Positions 1 to 12,127 of a DNA stretch of 64,000 bases are shown here, one piece after another; within the stretch, counting starts at the first letter, position 1, and every line of letters starts with the position of its first letter. The notes under the pieces are model-generated. The model was not told the DNA's origin. It made no database searches and saw only the letters and a program-made list of their open reading frames with translations. Source of the DNA: Oenanthe sinensis (taxonomy: Eukaryota > Streptophyta > Magnoliopsida > Apiales > Apiaceae); contig CM053813.1 of assembly GCA_028671895.1 (NCBI GenBank), positions 41,387,501 through 41,451,500 of the forward strand, read 5' to 3'. The translations under genes and the position numbers were made by a program.

Positions 1-420
1 TCAGTTTTGCATACCATATATGATATATTTCGGTGACTTTTAATTTTCTGGCGATCTCCATTATTTTGTGATTTCTGTAATACAAATTAGTTATTTATAT
101 AATATAAATTAGTAGTTTCTGTAATATAATTTAGTGATTGAAGTTCAAATCTGATAAGTGACAAATTTATTTTAGTTATAAATTATATTCGCCGAAATAT
201 AGCACTTATGGTATGAAACTGATCGAGATCGTTATGAGATGAAGAAAAATGTGGTGAAATTAGATTTGAAAAAAACTTCGTCAATTGACGAGAAAAATTA
301 AATTAAAAACTGAGGAGAATAGATGGGATTGTGTGTATAATGGTGCATTTAATTCGTATGTGGATATTCTATTTGTCATTTAAACTATATTTTATTTGAG
401 TAGTACTGTATGTATGTATG

Positions 421-426
<6 letters not shown>

Positions 427-515
<89 letters not shown>
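427..515. repeat. (TA)n microsatellite
   Basis: About 90 bases of nearly pure TA dinucleotide, preceded by a short TATG repeat (about 408-426). Confidence 0.97.
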
Positions 516-517
<2 letters not shown>

Positions 518-1789
518 ACTATCCAAGAAAATCATTAAAAATTGACAACATCACTTGTCAATTTTTTAAGTTTTAATAGTGAGAGATGATATATGCATGT
601 CTTATATTTATATTTATAAGTGAACACTCTTTATTAATATATTGAAATTAAATTATTTAAATTATCTTTTACCATAAATTAAATAAAATTTATAAAAAAA
701 ATATTTTTAAAACTATTTAATATATTTTTTAAATAATATTATGATTGTAATCCTGAATATTTGTCATTAATTTTGTAAATAAAATATAAATATTAGATTT
801 TAATATATTTTTGATGAAATTTGAACATTAAATAATTCTAATATATTGTTGATTAGATTCGAAACATAAACATATATTAATACTTTCAAAATTATAAATA
901 TTAGTTTTTTTGAAAAATGGAGTTTATAACTGTGACAACCTGGGTCAAATCCCGAGTCTTTTTTGAAAATCGGGTGAAATCTTAACTTCCGAATCCAAAA
1001 TAAGTCAAAGTAAACTGACCCAAATGCAACAATTTGGGTAATTCACAAACTCATCACATGCCCCAAAAGATTATGACTTGTTTGTGCAGTTAGTAGTAAT
1101 ATTTTTACTTATAAACTGAACAAATTATCTCAATCTACTCGATGTGGGACTTGAGTGTTATAATAACCATATAATGCATAAACATTTTATTAAAATTTTA
1201 ATTAATTTTTAATATTTTGCGAGAAATTATTAATCTTAAATTCTCTATTAATAACTATTTTAAATGTATGTTCGTTATTAAATATTAAATTTTAATATAT
1301 TATTAATTAAATTCATAATATGTTATAACCATTAATAGTAATTTAAATTTTAATAGTAATTTACAACAAATAACACAAATATTAAATTTTAATAATATAA
1401 ATATCAAGTTTTAGTATATTGTTATATTAATTCGAGTCATAAATTTTTATTGCCTCCAAAAATTAGAGTTATTATGTTTGTTGATGAGAATTAAATTCAA
1501 TATTATAATATCCTCTATATTATTGGTTGTAAAGTTATTTAATTTTACATCTATTAGTTCTATTTTGAAATCTTGTATTAGAGCGTGAAATATATTTTAA
1601 CATCAAAAATGTATTTTTTGATTTCATATTATAACAATAGCTACATCTATTTTAATATTAACATTGGACTTGCTCTTATAAAGCTAGAATAAGAACCTAA
1701 CTCTCCAAAGAAAAAAAGCCCTTAATAGCACAATTTTGAAACAAAATGTCCAAAATAGTACAAGTTGAATAAATGGCCGAAAATATCAT

Positions 1790-2060
1790 TCCAAAACGAT
1801 GATTCGTGTAGCGTTTCGAGAATTCGCGAAGAACGCTATTTCGTGTAAAGTTTTGGAGGTTCAACGCTATTTCGTGTAGTATTTTGGTGACTATGTATAT
1901 GTATATGTATATGGCGGAGATGGAGAAAACAGAGGATGTAGTTAGGGTTAGCCCTAAAACGTCAGACGATATAAAGTTTTAATCCTGAAATGCTAGATCG
2001 TCTAGCGTTTTGGAGGCAGTCCTAGAACGCTATACGATCTGGCGTTTTGAAGTACCATTT
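1790..2060. repeat. Cluster of short dyad repeats built on AACGCTA/TAGCGTT
   Basis: About six imperfect units are scattered here. Each pairs a form of AACGCTA with TCGT and then TAGCGTTTTGGAGG or a variant, for example near 1,813, 1,832, 1,862, 1,958, 1,989 and 2,022. Several units are self-complementary, e.g. GCTAGATCGTCTAGC near 1,991-2,005. No coding sense is seen. It may be the inner repeat block of an unknown transposon. Confidence 0.6.
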
Positions 2061-4005
2061 GGAGCCATTATCCCGGTTTGTGTCATTTTGGGTATTTATT
2101 ATTTCAATAGTGACACATATGGTCAACACCCTCTGAGCAAGTGTAATAAATACAGTTAATAAGTTACAAAAAACTTTCAAGCAAAATCTAAATGGCACGT
2201 AATTTATACATGTAAAAATTATGAACAATTCATCTTCGGGGATCCCCACTATTTGAGGTACATGCTATAAAGGGTCCCCTCTTTACAACTAAATCTCAAT
2301 TTTTATAAATTCAAAAAAACAGAGATTACGTATGACATCACATAGATCTCTGGTGAGCAGGAAACCTTTTGTTACATCCTTTTTAAGGCTCTGTTCATGA
2401 CTTCACATCTATATATCAAATTGAGCAGCACATTCAAACCGAAAAAGCACCATTGTCCCTTTAAGCCAAGATTGGTTTGTACAACTGCTCGCTCTTGGCT
2501 CATGCCGATATAACACAAACAAGAACTTTTCTGTTGTATTTTTGTTTTTGAAGAACTTTAAATATATGTGCATCCTGTGTATTTACTCATCATCATCAGT
2601 TAGTGCAGCAAAGGAGAAAGGTCTAAACTTGTAACCATCACCGTGATAAAACTTATTCTGAAATTCCACCCAGTGGAGTCGCAATGCATGAAGAAAAGCA
2701 CTGAGAGTTTCCATCATCAGCAGTATGAATGCTGTTGCAAACGCAAACACTGCTAATCCCACCAAACGAATTATGATATTGTCATATCTGCATCGATCAT
2801 TATTTGACAATAAGAACATGGATTAGAATCATAAAAGGCATGTATTAGACCAGATTTAAACTGTGCACCATCATTCGAGTAAAAAATGGTCAACCCTTAC
2901 CAACACAGAAGAAAGCATTGTGGTGGGTAGATTGAAGGAAGAGAGTGGCATCACATCAATTCAGATTTATACTCTTTCCATTTAACAACTTATAGCTAAA
3001 TCTAGGTGAGCAGTCATTTACAGCTTGAACATTTTCCAGTCACTCTAATAGCAGCAGGCTAAATCCCCACAAACCACAGTAAATAAAAAATAAATAACAA
3101 AGTAGCGGCAGGCATATATTTGAAAAGAACATGCCCTCCACCCCACTCATAACATATTTTGTTTCACATAAGAAATCGAAATTAATACTTAACCTTATAA
3201 ACTTAGTTATCGTCTTGTATGACATAAAAACAGTAGTTCCGGAACTCGGTAAACCATAGCAAGCTGGATGGCACAGAAAACATACTGAAATATGAAAAGA
3301 AAATACATACTCAAACATGCTTATTAAAACTTGAGACACTTGTTATTTAGCTTGCTTTATAACCAGATCACAATTCTATCTAATCTTCAACACTAATGAT
3401 GCTTCAATAAAATAAATTTAGACACAGTTGTAACATTCAGGTGTCATTGTAAAACTTCATATATCTGAACGAATTAATTGCACCGAGAAAAATGCATTCA
3501 CAAGCATAAAGTAACAACTTACCCCAGGCAAGGAGGAGGACTTCCGCATAGAAAACAGTAAATAATTCTGAGTGAGACAAGCTGTAAACACAGTAACAAA
3601 GATCTTGTAACATAATTATGAGGGTCACAGAAATTGATTAAGAGAGTTTGCAACAAGAGATATACCTCAACGCCCAGAGACGGAGGTATGATGCAGTATT
3701 AGAAACGGCGCCAAGCACAAATTCAATTGAGTGTATCATTTGATGTACAAAGATCTCACTAAAGTTAAATTCCTCAATGTGTGGTCGTGCAGAACCAGGT
3801 TCTGAATCAAGATCCATTTCAGACGTTCCAAGAATACCGTAGGTCCGACCTTGAAATCTCTAAATAATATATTAAAATTAAATATATTTGACAATCAGAC
3901 GAGATGGGACACTAAGCAACTAAAATGACTTTCATACATACTATTTTTGCTTTCAGAATCAATATAAGATATCAAAATTTCTAGAGGGCTAGTGCCCCAA
4001 TATGA

Positions 4006-4052
4006 CCCCCCCCCCCCTCCTCCCCAATATGACCCCTCCTCCCTCCCCCGCT
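4006..4052. repeat. C-rich minisatellite in a pseudogene intron
   Basis: A run of thirteen or so C residues followed by two copies of a CCCCAATATGACCCC-type unit with CTCC interruptions. It lies in the intron between V-ATPase exons 4335-4252 and 3859-3666. Confidence 0.85.
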
Positions 4053-4583
4053 GCAAGTTGGTAATAAATCATATAAAGATATAAAATGAGGTGGCTAAGA
4101 AAATGCCTATTGGTATTCAATTTTTTGATGACTAGCTATTTAAATTATAAAAGGGGCATAAATCTTGTCCAAGGCATTTTCGAGGCCAGGTCAGTTTCTT
4201 TATAGCCTTAAACCTAAGAGAGTACTTATGCAAACATCCGACACATATTACCTCAGAGTGAAGCTTCTTTAGAATGAAAGGTTTTGGGAAAAGCATCCAC
4301 GGAACAGCAACAAGAGCTGCAAGCAACAAAACAACCTACAATAAAAATATGCTTACCATGGCTGGAATACAAATTTTACTTTATAATTACATTTCAAAAT
4401 CTATAAATAAAAGGGGGAGAGAATGCATACCTGAACCACACTCTGGCCCCAAAACAATTGATTTTCACCAAGCTCATCAAATGGAATCAAGAACATGTAA
4501 ATCATCACATGATATAAGTCAGCTTGAGAACCTGTGCACCACTTGATCAAAATAAGAAGTGAGAGAACCAAAAAGGCTATTAA

Positions 4584-4790
4584 GGCCCCGTTTGGCTAAA
4601 GTTATAAGTAGCTTATAAGCTGAAAAAGTTAGTATATATGTACTTTTTCTGAAAATAAGTAACTTATTTTCAAATTTGGAAATAAGATTTGGTCTTAAAT
4701 TTTTAAAATAAATATTAATTTTCAAAAAAAAAATGAAAATACTTTAAAAAAAAAATAATTTATTACTTATAAGCTAAGTCAAACACCCCC
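4584..4790. mobile_element. Tourist-like (PIF/Harbinger) MITE inside a V-ATPase exon
   Basis: A 207-base element with inverted ends GGCCCCGTTTGGCTAA and, read from the other end, GGGGGTGTTTGACTTA. It is flanked by a perfect TAA target duplication (4581-4583 and 4791-4793), as expected for PIF/Harbinger. On the minus strand the exon reads YQFVPQIIFL before it and NSLFG directly after it, so it landed inside a coding codon run. There is no coding capacity. Confidence 0.9.
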
Positions 4791-5456
4791 TAAGAAAGAT
4801 GATCTGTGGCACAAACTGATACCTAAGAAATGGGTTCAAAGTAAGTCGATCTCCTGAATTTTAGTTCTATTGATCATTACATAACTACAAGGAAGGAGAG
4901 AGTACACACTTTATATCCAGCGAATTACCAAAGAAGCGTGCATCAAAGTAACTAAGCATGATTCCTAGGTTCATCTGGGCAACACCTAATAGAATGGACA
5001 TCTTCATCTTAAGGGAGTTCAGAAAAGGAAGCTCACTACGACTTCCACGCCAGCTGGGATCAACACCAAAAGGGTACGGATCTCGAAATTTGATCAAGCC
5101 CACCGAATATGCATCACTGTTAAAAACATATGTTCGTTGTAGGTATTAGTTAGCTTACTTCAGATACAAATATATGATGCATGGATCTGATATCGTTTCG
5201 AAGAAATATAGTGGTGAACGAACTTAAATTGTTATTCTAGTTTTTTGGGATAAAGTTGTTATCAGACATTAAGAAAGAGTCAAGATTTGACGATTAGATA
5301 TCCTGCATAAAGATAAAACGGGGAAGAAGACAGATTCTAAAGAAAGCATTGCATATGATCACTAAAGACTATATAGAACCTTCGTCACGTGTTTCTGGAT
5401 TCTGGAATACATACTTCTGAGCATTATATCTTTTCCCGGTGAGTCGGTTACTGCTA

Positions 5457-5485
5457 TATCAATCTATCAATCTATCAATCTATTA
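5457..5485. repeat. ATCTATCA microsatellite
   Basis: Three to four copies of the unit ATCTATCA/ATCAATCT in a V-ATPase pseudogene intron. Confidence 0.7.
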
Positions 5486-7780
5486 TACTGAATGCTGGTC
5501 AACTGCAGAATTAGCTATCAATGCAGTCAGGAACAATATAATTAATTAATTGTGACTAATTTTAGCAGAATTATCTGCTCAATAAAGAATCTCCTAATTA
5601 TTTGTATGAGCTAGACACCTACCAATGTTGACAAAAAGATCATAGTGTTAAAAGTCTTATTAACCTTATGCAAAACTAGTACATGTGTCTAGATAATGTT
5701 AATTTTAGATATTACATTTGTTCAAGTGTTTCAAATTGGGAAAAAAATTATGATATTTTACACAGACCTGCATGTATTATCACGGCATCTATAAGCGGAA
5801 CCGCCAAAAATGTGATAAGGAACGGAGAAAAATTCGTTGTATATCAACCCACAATATATTGAAAACAATGACACAAGGAGCAGGACATAGCGGCCAGCAA
5901 ATAGCATTTCCATAAAACTACCAAGTTTCTGAAGAAAAAAATGGTGATAAGGCGATGCATGTCAGCAAAACAGAATCTGTAAACTGAAGAACAATGGTAT
6001 ACCTAATATGTACAAATATCATCAAACTTATAATCAGAACTGACTCTTAAAGATCTCCATAGGTTCGAGTTACTCAATTTTGGGTACAGAGTATCAGACA
6101 CGACATATAAGTTGCAGTTTTGTCTTCGGGAAGCATAATTTTGTGGAATGAAGCGGCCGAATTTAGTTATGGTGACAGCAAGGCTTTTCCTTTTGGGTTG
6201 TCAATTTAGTTGGATATAACAGCAATGGAGATTTTCATTTCACATAAGAACACAACAGTAACCGAGGAACCAGGTATGACCGTATGAGTATATTTATTAA
6301 AAATTGATAGTACATTCCCTATATGCATACCCACTCATGATGCCACTGGATTTCGTTTATATTCTTCTAAGTAAAAAAAGTGCTAACTTCTATACCAAGA
6401 TTCTAAGCCAAAATATATTTCAATAAGAATATACCTGAGAACCAAGCTTGCTTTCTTGGGCTATAAGGACAAGCGCTCCCACTAATAAACAGAGTCCGTG
6501 ACCCCAATCCCCAAACATGACAGCAAAAAGGAAAGGAAATGTAATAACGGTGTAAACAGCAGGACTCGCCTCCTGGTATCTAGCAATCCTGAAAATGTTA
6601 TAACAGAAGTGTATGGTCAAACTATAATGCACACTGACACACTTAATTATTTACAAGCACAAAAGCACAGTTGATGAAAATCACAGGAAGTGCAACACCC
6701 AATAAATTTAATGAATCAACAAACGTCACTGAATCCAAACAAAAAAAGTATATCATTTAGTTTCTTAATAGTTCTGATTTCTGACATAAAGAACTAGAGA
6801 TTACCATTCTAAAAAAGTCAGTGTAAATTTTTTATAAAAAAAGAAAAAAGAAAAGAGGTTAAAAATTGTAGGGAAAATGAGAGAGAGAATGCACTCCTTG
6901 CCCTTCATTTTCATTTCTCCCTAGCTAAAAAGCATGTGTACTTCTATTCTAATGCCAATCATGTAGCAACAAACAGAAGCTCCCATTTCCCATGGATCCT
7001 TTGTAAACCGAGTTTGATGCAATAAGAAATTTACTTTTCTTGTATCAGTCACCTACGTATTTAAAAAGATATATATTCATCCTCTTTCTTGTTCCTTTAT
7101 CAAGTTCAAAATCATTTTTTGTAAAGATCATATCCCCTAAAACAGAAACAACCACGTACTTTACCCAAGAATATCAATATAACCTACCCATACGCATCCA
7201 CAATTTCTTGATAGGCATTCGTAAAGCTGTTGGTCCTGAAGTATGTTGGAGGTGCCTCTAAAGCATTCATAGCATGAAATATTATACCTACTTGGGAACT
7301 GCTATCAAATGTTGCACGTCGCAATGCCTCCTGAATCTATTGAAGAACAGATGCTTTCCCTTGTGAATTAAATTTACTATATAAACATAATGTACAAAGT
7401 CACAGTGAAAGGAAAATGCACCTGCACTTTTGCAAATATTGGACACCATCCCTCCCCAACGAGACACTTCTTTGTAACATCAAAGTTCAGCATATTCAAT
7501 GTATCAAAAACTGCTTTTTCTCTTCTAACCTATAAAAACAATAAAGATGTAAGTCTAGTTCCGAATATGACTGAACAATAATCACCCCGGCCCCCGCATC
7601 ATGTATATTACATAATAAGCTCACAGATGGCAGTCCATAACATACATAAAGAACTTAACCATACCATTATGGCATTATTAGTCATTTTGTCAGGTGAAAA
7701 CTAATGGAAATCAAAGCTTTATTCCGGTGACGTATTCCAGCATCTAAAGTGGTTTCTAATTCGGATAGACGTGAAAAAAC

Positions 7781-10700
7781 CTGTACCATTAAGTTTACAA
7801 TCAAACCAAAAGTTGCCTCAGAGTAATGGTTGGCTAAATGTTAAAATGTAAAATTTTAGCTAAGGAAGTGGTGTGTACTCCAATGGTGTTATGTATAATT
7901 ATCATTTCCGCTGCAAGTTTTTTAGCGTGAGAATCGTGAAAACTTTTATTATAATAAAAAATGAAAAAAATAATGCAGAACCATAATTTTATTTACAAAA
8001 CTATAATAAAAAGTTTATTTAAATATATTTTTTTACATTTTTTATTATGATTCTGTAAAATTTAATGAAAGTTTTCACGATTCTCACCCTAAAAAGTTTT
8101 CCGTGATTGCTACCCTATCATTATATACTTATATATAATTAAAGTAAAGGGGTTATTTTTGTCGTCAGTAGTTATGTGAAACTAAAATATATACACCATT
8201 TAAAATTGAGAAAAAAGAACCTAAGATTGCTAATATAAAATAATAGTATATTAATAAAATTTTAAATGTATCCGGATTTTACAAAAATACCACTACCACA
8301 TTTACATATAAAATTCTATGTATCTTATATACTTACCGATGTATCTTAGGCTACCTAATTTCTTTAAAATTAAAACCCTAGCTACATTAATAACTCTTAT
8401 CATTATAAATTTTATAATTTAAATTATTTAATTAATTATTTATTCAATACAAATGAAAATAATAATAATATTTAATAATAATATTATAATATTTTTATAA
8501 ATATGCACATATTCTAAAGTAAATTATAAGTAAACAATTATTATGATTAAAAATATATAACATATTAACACATGATAAAAAAAATATTATATAAACATTA
8601 TTTTATATAATATAAAATAAAATAAAAAGTATATAACTAAAAAATATTTTATTATATTAGTATTTTAAGATTTTTATAGATATGCAATGTATATTAAAAC
8701 AATCATACATATAATTAATAAATGTAGGTAACAATAAAATAATTCTTTTATATTTAATATTATAAAAAGTAAATATATTAAAATACAAAAAAGAACTATA
8801 ATATATTAAATGAATTAATATATTAATTATAATAAATATATTTTAAATATTTAAAAATGTTCGTGTATCGCACAAAATTTAAGCTAGTAAGTTAAAATTA
8901 TACTTAGGAGTCGTTTGGTTCGGAAGGTGGTATGAGTTTGGTATCAGGAATCGGATTAGGGTGGTATAGAGATGAAATTTCATTATTGATATCATGTGTT
9001 TGGTTAGTTCTGGAATGAAATTATTTAATATAAAGTATTATTGAATTAGTAGTTAGATAAATTTACTTTATTATATAAATAATTTTTTTTATTATTAGTA
9101 ATGTTTGATTGTATATATTATTATTTTTTGATTATTAATAATGTTAATTATCAATAACAAAATAATAATATTAAAATTGATTTTCATACTCTTCCCTCAT
9201 ACTCACCTCCTTCCTTGTGTATCAAAAACCCATATCTTGTGAGTTTGAGTTATGGATTTGAAATTTAAAAAAAATGAAACAAACACCTATGAGTTTTATC
9301 CATTCTAAACTCATACCTAAACTCCTGAACCAAACGACCCCTTAAGGGTTATGTTGATTCGACAAAAATAGCCAACAAAAAAAGAATGTCTATATTTATT
9401 GTTAAGAGATTGCATGGTTGAAGTGTTATATTTTTTATATTTTATATAAATAATAATACATAAACGTCATATATATTAATTTAACTAAGAATTTTGTACC
9501 TGAAAGGTGCTCTCCGCTCTTCATTTATTGTATCTATTATGCAAAAAGACGCATGCCAAAATGGGGGCAAATCCAAGTACGTTTTCGAGTAACAAGATTT
9601 GGAGTGTTATGTTTCGAGTAAAGAGTAGAAAACGACAGCGGACTTGTTGCGATAACGGATTTACTTGCAGTTTTCTCCTCTCATGTTTTTTTGGAATTAT
9701 ATGTAATCCCCTTAACGGACCATATCTGTCCGTTTCGTCACGCTGGTGACAACTAGCCTTCCTCAAGACATGCGGGTTAGTTGCATACTAGTATAGCCCA
9801 ATAAAAAATGATAAGCCGTTTATTTAATTTAATAATATTAATTTTTATAAATTCAAAGAAAATATGATATTTTACGAATATTTAATACTCACCATTTAAG
9901 CTGTCAAAATCTAGAATATCAATCAACCTCTGTTACTTAAATTTATATAATTTAATTTTTGTAAGTACAAAGATTTACTATATATATATATATACATACA
10001 CTTAAAGAAAAAGTGACACTTAGCAAAAAAAAAAAAAAAAAAAAAAAAGAAAAAGTGACAGATCAATATATTTTATATTTAATTAAATTATATGGCTCTC
10101 TTAGAATTAAACGATAAACATAAATTAATTTGAATTTCAATATAATAATATATTGTTTTATATCAAGATGTTATTATAGTTAAAAAAAATGTTTTAATAA
10201 TTATATATTATATTTTTCAAATTTTAATTCAACTTCTCTTTTAATAGAAAATAAATAAATATTATAATTATTAAGGTTTGAAACCAAGACTTATATTAAA
10301 ATAAAATAAAAATCAATTTTTTATTAATATATTAACGGTTGTTATTTATTTTACTTTGAAATGTTCTTATACTTTTTAAGGAATTTGACAACTACAAAAA
10401 AGTGATTATGAAAATTTTAGATAAAATTTCTCTTACATTTGTTATATATGATAATAATATATAATATTCATAATATTTATTTATTTATAATCCAGGCCCG
10501 TAACACTAAAATTTACATTATCGAAGAATTTAAACCTAAAATTGCTTATGACTAGCCGTTCTGCCTATATTTCATTTTGTTGGTTGATAAGGACTCCTGT
10601 AAATGGAAGAGCATATACTTTGCTTGACACCGGAGAAACTATGCGGGCCCCGCTTTCCAACCAAAGACCAACCCAACAAACTTCTGGTGATAATGATTTT

Positions 10701-10983
10701 CGATTTGACTGTCCAGGCGATTTTAAGCACATTAATTTATCTTATGTACTACACTACTCCCTATTAATCTACTCTATTACTGTAGTATTTTAGTATGTCT
10801 TATTTTTCTCCTCTATTATTTAAAGAAAAGATAAAGAAGAGGAATAGTCCTCGTAAACTGAAATATTCGCTGTGTGGGTCTCAAATTAAAGTTGAACGGG
10901 AATACGAATGCCACGTGTGTGGCTCCTTTGGCTATAATTTAACATGGGCCCACTATTCACCGTCCAATTTACATTTGAGTAAA
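7781..10983. other. AT-rich spacer with one MITE
   Basis: No gene is seen. N-terminal V-ATPase subunit a exons were looked for and not found. A hairpin-like pair around 7,915-8,100 (CGTGAGAATCGTGAAAACTT near 7,925 and its inverse near 8,070) suggests another small MITE. A poly-A tract lies near 10,025-10,048. Short open frames near 9.5-9.77 and 10.54-11.0 kb show no family resemblance I recognise. Confidence 0.5.
8907..9341. mobile_element. Tourist-like (PIF/Harbinger) MITE
   Basis: A 435-base element with inverted ends GGAGTCGTTTGGTTC and GGGGTCGTTTGGTTC (read inward from each side), flanked by a perfect TTA duplication (8904-8906 and 9342-9344). The interior is AT-rich and non-coding. It shares the end style CGTTTGG with the MITE at 4,584 but is a different, longer family. 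Confidence 0.88.
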
Positions 10984-12127
10984 AAGCAGGGTGTGTGCCT
11001 GAAGTATCCATAATGTGCACTTTGTGTACCTATGTTTCAAGAACTAGCAGACTGATGGCTATAGTTTGAAGATTCTTGCACATTGTATACTACCGTTAGA
11101 TTGCTACTTTATGCCGTTAGTTTGAAGGTTAAATTGAATGGTAATATAGTCGTTTTCATGGCTGTACTACATAATGACCAAAGTAGGAAAAAAAATACAT
11201 AACTTCATTTTCATTTTATGATTGGTAACGTCATAATTGTTGATCTTCACTCATGTTTTAAAAACTTTGGAATCTTTGTCCTAATGACAAGATCAAGGAC
11301 AAACTCCCCTGGTCATCACAACCCTACATCCCACTAGAAACATATTTATATATTTTTATGTTTCTGTTAGTTTTTTTTTGAAAGGCTATGTTTCTGTTAG
11401 TTTAAAGACAATGTCGTGTATTGTAAAAATCAATTGGTTATGGTTATGTAACAATAATTGTGTAATTATCTGGATATTGAAAGAGTATCTTGTCAATGTG
11501 CGGAATGAAAATTTTTCGATAAAATTCACTCCTGTAGATGGCTCGACTGCATTTATCAATGCTATTGAAGTTGTTTCTGCTCCAGATATGCTGATTAGTG
11601 ATATTGGGTGCACAAACATCTAGCTTGTTGCAGAAATCCTACCAAACAATGTATCGTCTTAATGTTGGTGGTCTCAAAATGACACATTTGGACGATCATG
11701 GGCAGATGATGAACTGTATCTTAATCTGAGAATGTAGGTAAAATTGTGTCTGTTGAGCCAAGGATCATTACTTATCCTGATGGGAATTCTTCAGTCATCG
11801 CGCCTCCATCACTTTACGTGTCAAATAGAAAGGTAGACGATAGTAATTTTAATAGTCTTGTAATGGTGTCTAATGCCATTTGTGTAATTGTGTTACCTCT
11901 TTCTCATAAAACAAAGTACAAACGAATAAAGCAATGCCCCTGCACAAACATAGAATTTCACTGCAGAATGACATATCATACCCCTTCAAACTAACGCTAC
12001 TAACAGTCATCTAACGGTAGCACACAATGTGCAAGGATCTTCATACTCCAGGTACACAATCTGCTAGATATTGGAACATAGGTACACAAAGTGCATTTTT
12101 TTGATACTTCAAGCACACAATATGCTT
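10984..12127. mobile_element. Long-TIR DNA transposon (MULE-like), candidate Pack-MULE
   Basis: Two inverted arms of about 145 bases bound this element. The left arm is 10,984-11,128 and the right arm 11,983-12,127. They share, among others, TGCACTTTGTGTACCTATGT, CTTGCACATTG, CTACCGTTAGAT and GTTAGTTTGAAGG. Long TIRs and non-autonomous size fit Mutator-like elements. I could not see a clean 9-base target duplication, so the exact ends are uncertain. No transposase is inside; instead it holds a fragment of a malectin-like receptor-kinase gene. Confidence 0.75.
11480..11860 (+). pseudogene. Fragment of a malectin-like (CrRLK1L-type) receptor kinase ectodomain
   Basis: Readable pieces are KEYLVNVRNENFSIKF, then STAFINAIEVVSAPDMLISD, YQTMYRLNVGG, FGRSWADDELYLNL and EPRIITYPDGNSSVIAPPS. 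They appear in the order of the malectin-like domain of CrRLK1L receptors (FERONIA/THESEUS group), which bind cell-wall ligands and RALF peptides at the plasma membrane. They fall in different reading frames with stops between them, so at least three frameshifts have built up. Only about 125 residues are present; there is no kinase domain. The piece lies wholly between the two TIR arms at 10,984-12,127, which points to capture by a transposon. Identity as CrRLK1L rests on motif memory, not a search. Confidence 0.7.

Larger units (their letters stand above)
1..2582. other. AT-rich spacer, no gene
   Basis: I see no coding exon here. The stretch is strongly AT-rich. It holds a (TA)n tract near 427-515 and a short unusual repeat block near 1,790-2,060 (both listed separately). 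Around 930-1,190 lies a less AT-rich patch ending in GATGTGGGAC, a string often seen in plant intergenic repeats, but I cannot assign it to an element. Confidence 0.6.
2583..7780 (-). pseudogene. V-type H+-ATPase subunit a (V0 100-kDa subunit), 5'-truncated pseudogene
   Basis: The family's subunit a anchors the V0 rotor stator and forms the proton half-channels in tonoplast or trans-Golgi membranes. Eleven minus-strand exons are readable: 7780-~7697, 7529-7422, 7336-7188, 6588-6435, 5928-5768, 5116-4910, 4822-4431, 4335-4252, 3859-3666, 3581-3523, 2787-2583. Landmarks are PPTYFRTN, FAVMFGDWGHG, RSELPFLNSLKMKMSILLG, WCTGSQADLYHVMIYMFL, ASYLRLWALSLSHSEL (with the channel Arg) and LHALRLHWVEFQNKFY. 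The protein ends in TDDDE. Roughly the first 300 residues of a usual ~820 are missing; no N-terminal exon was found up to 13 kb. Lesions: TGA at a conserved Trp near 7,700; a MITE inside exon 4822-4431; a 2-base deletion after NSLFG near 4,565; and a one-base phase mismatch between the last two exons. Most junctions otherwise keep frame, so decay looks recent. Confidence 0.9.

Noticed and set aside
9507..9766. Overlapping 80-residue frames on both strands
   Set aside because: No family motif, no splice or promoter context, and both strands are open by chance in a less AT-rich patch.
10542..11013. Two short plus-strand frames before the long-TIR element
   Set aside because: No recognisable domain, and the second runs into the transposon arm.
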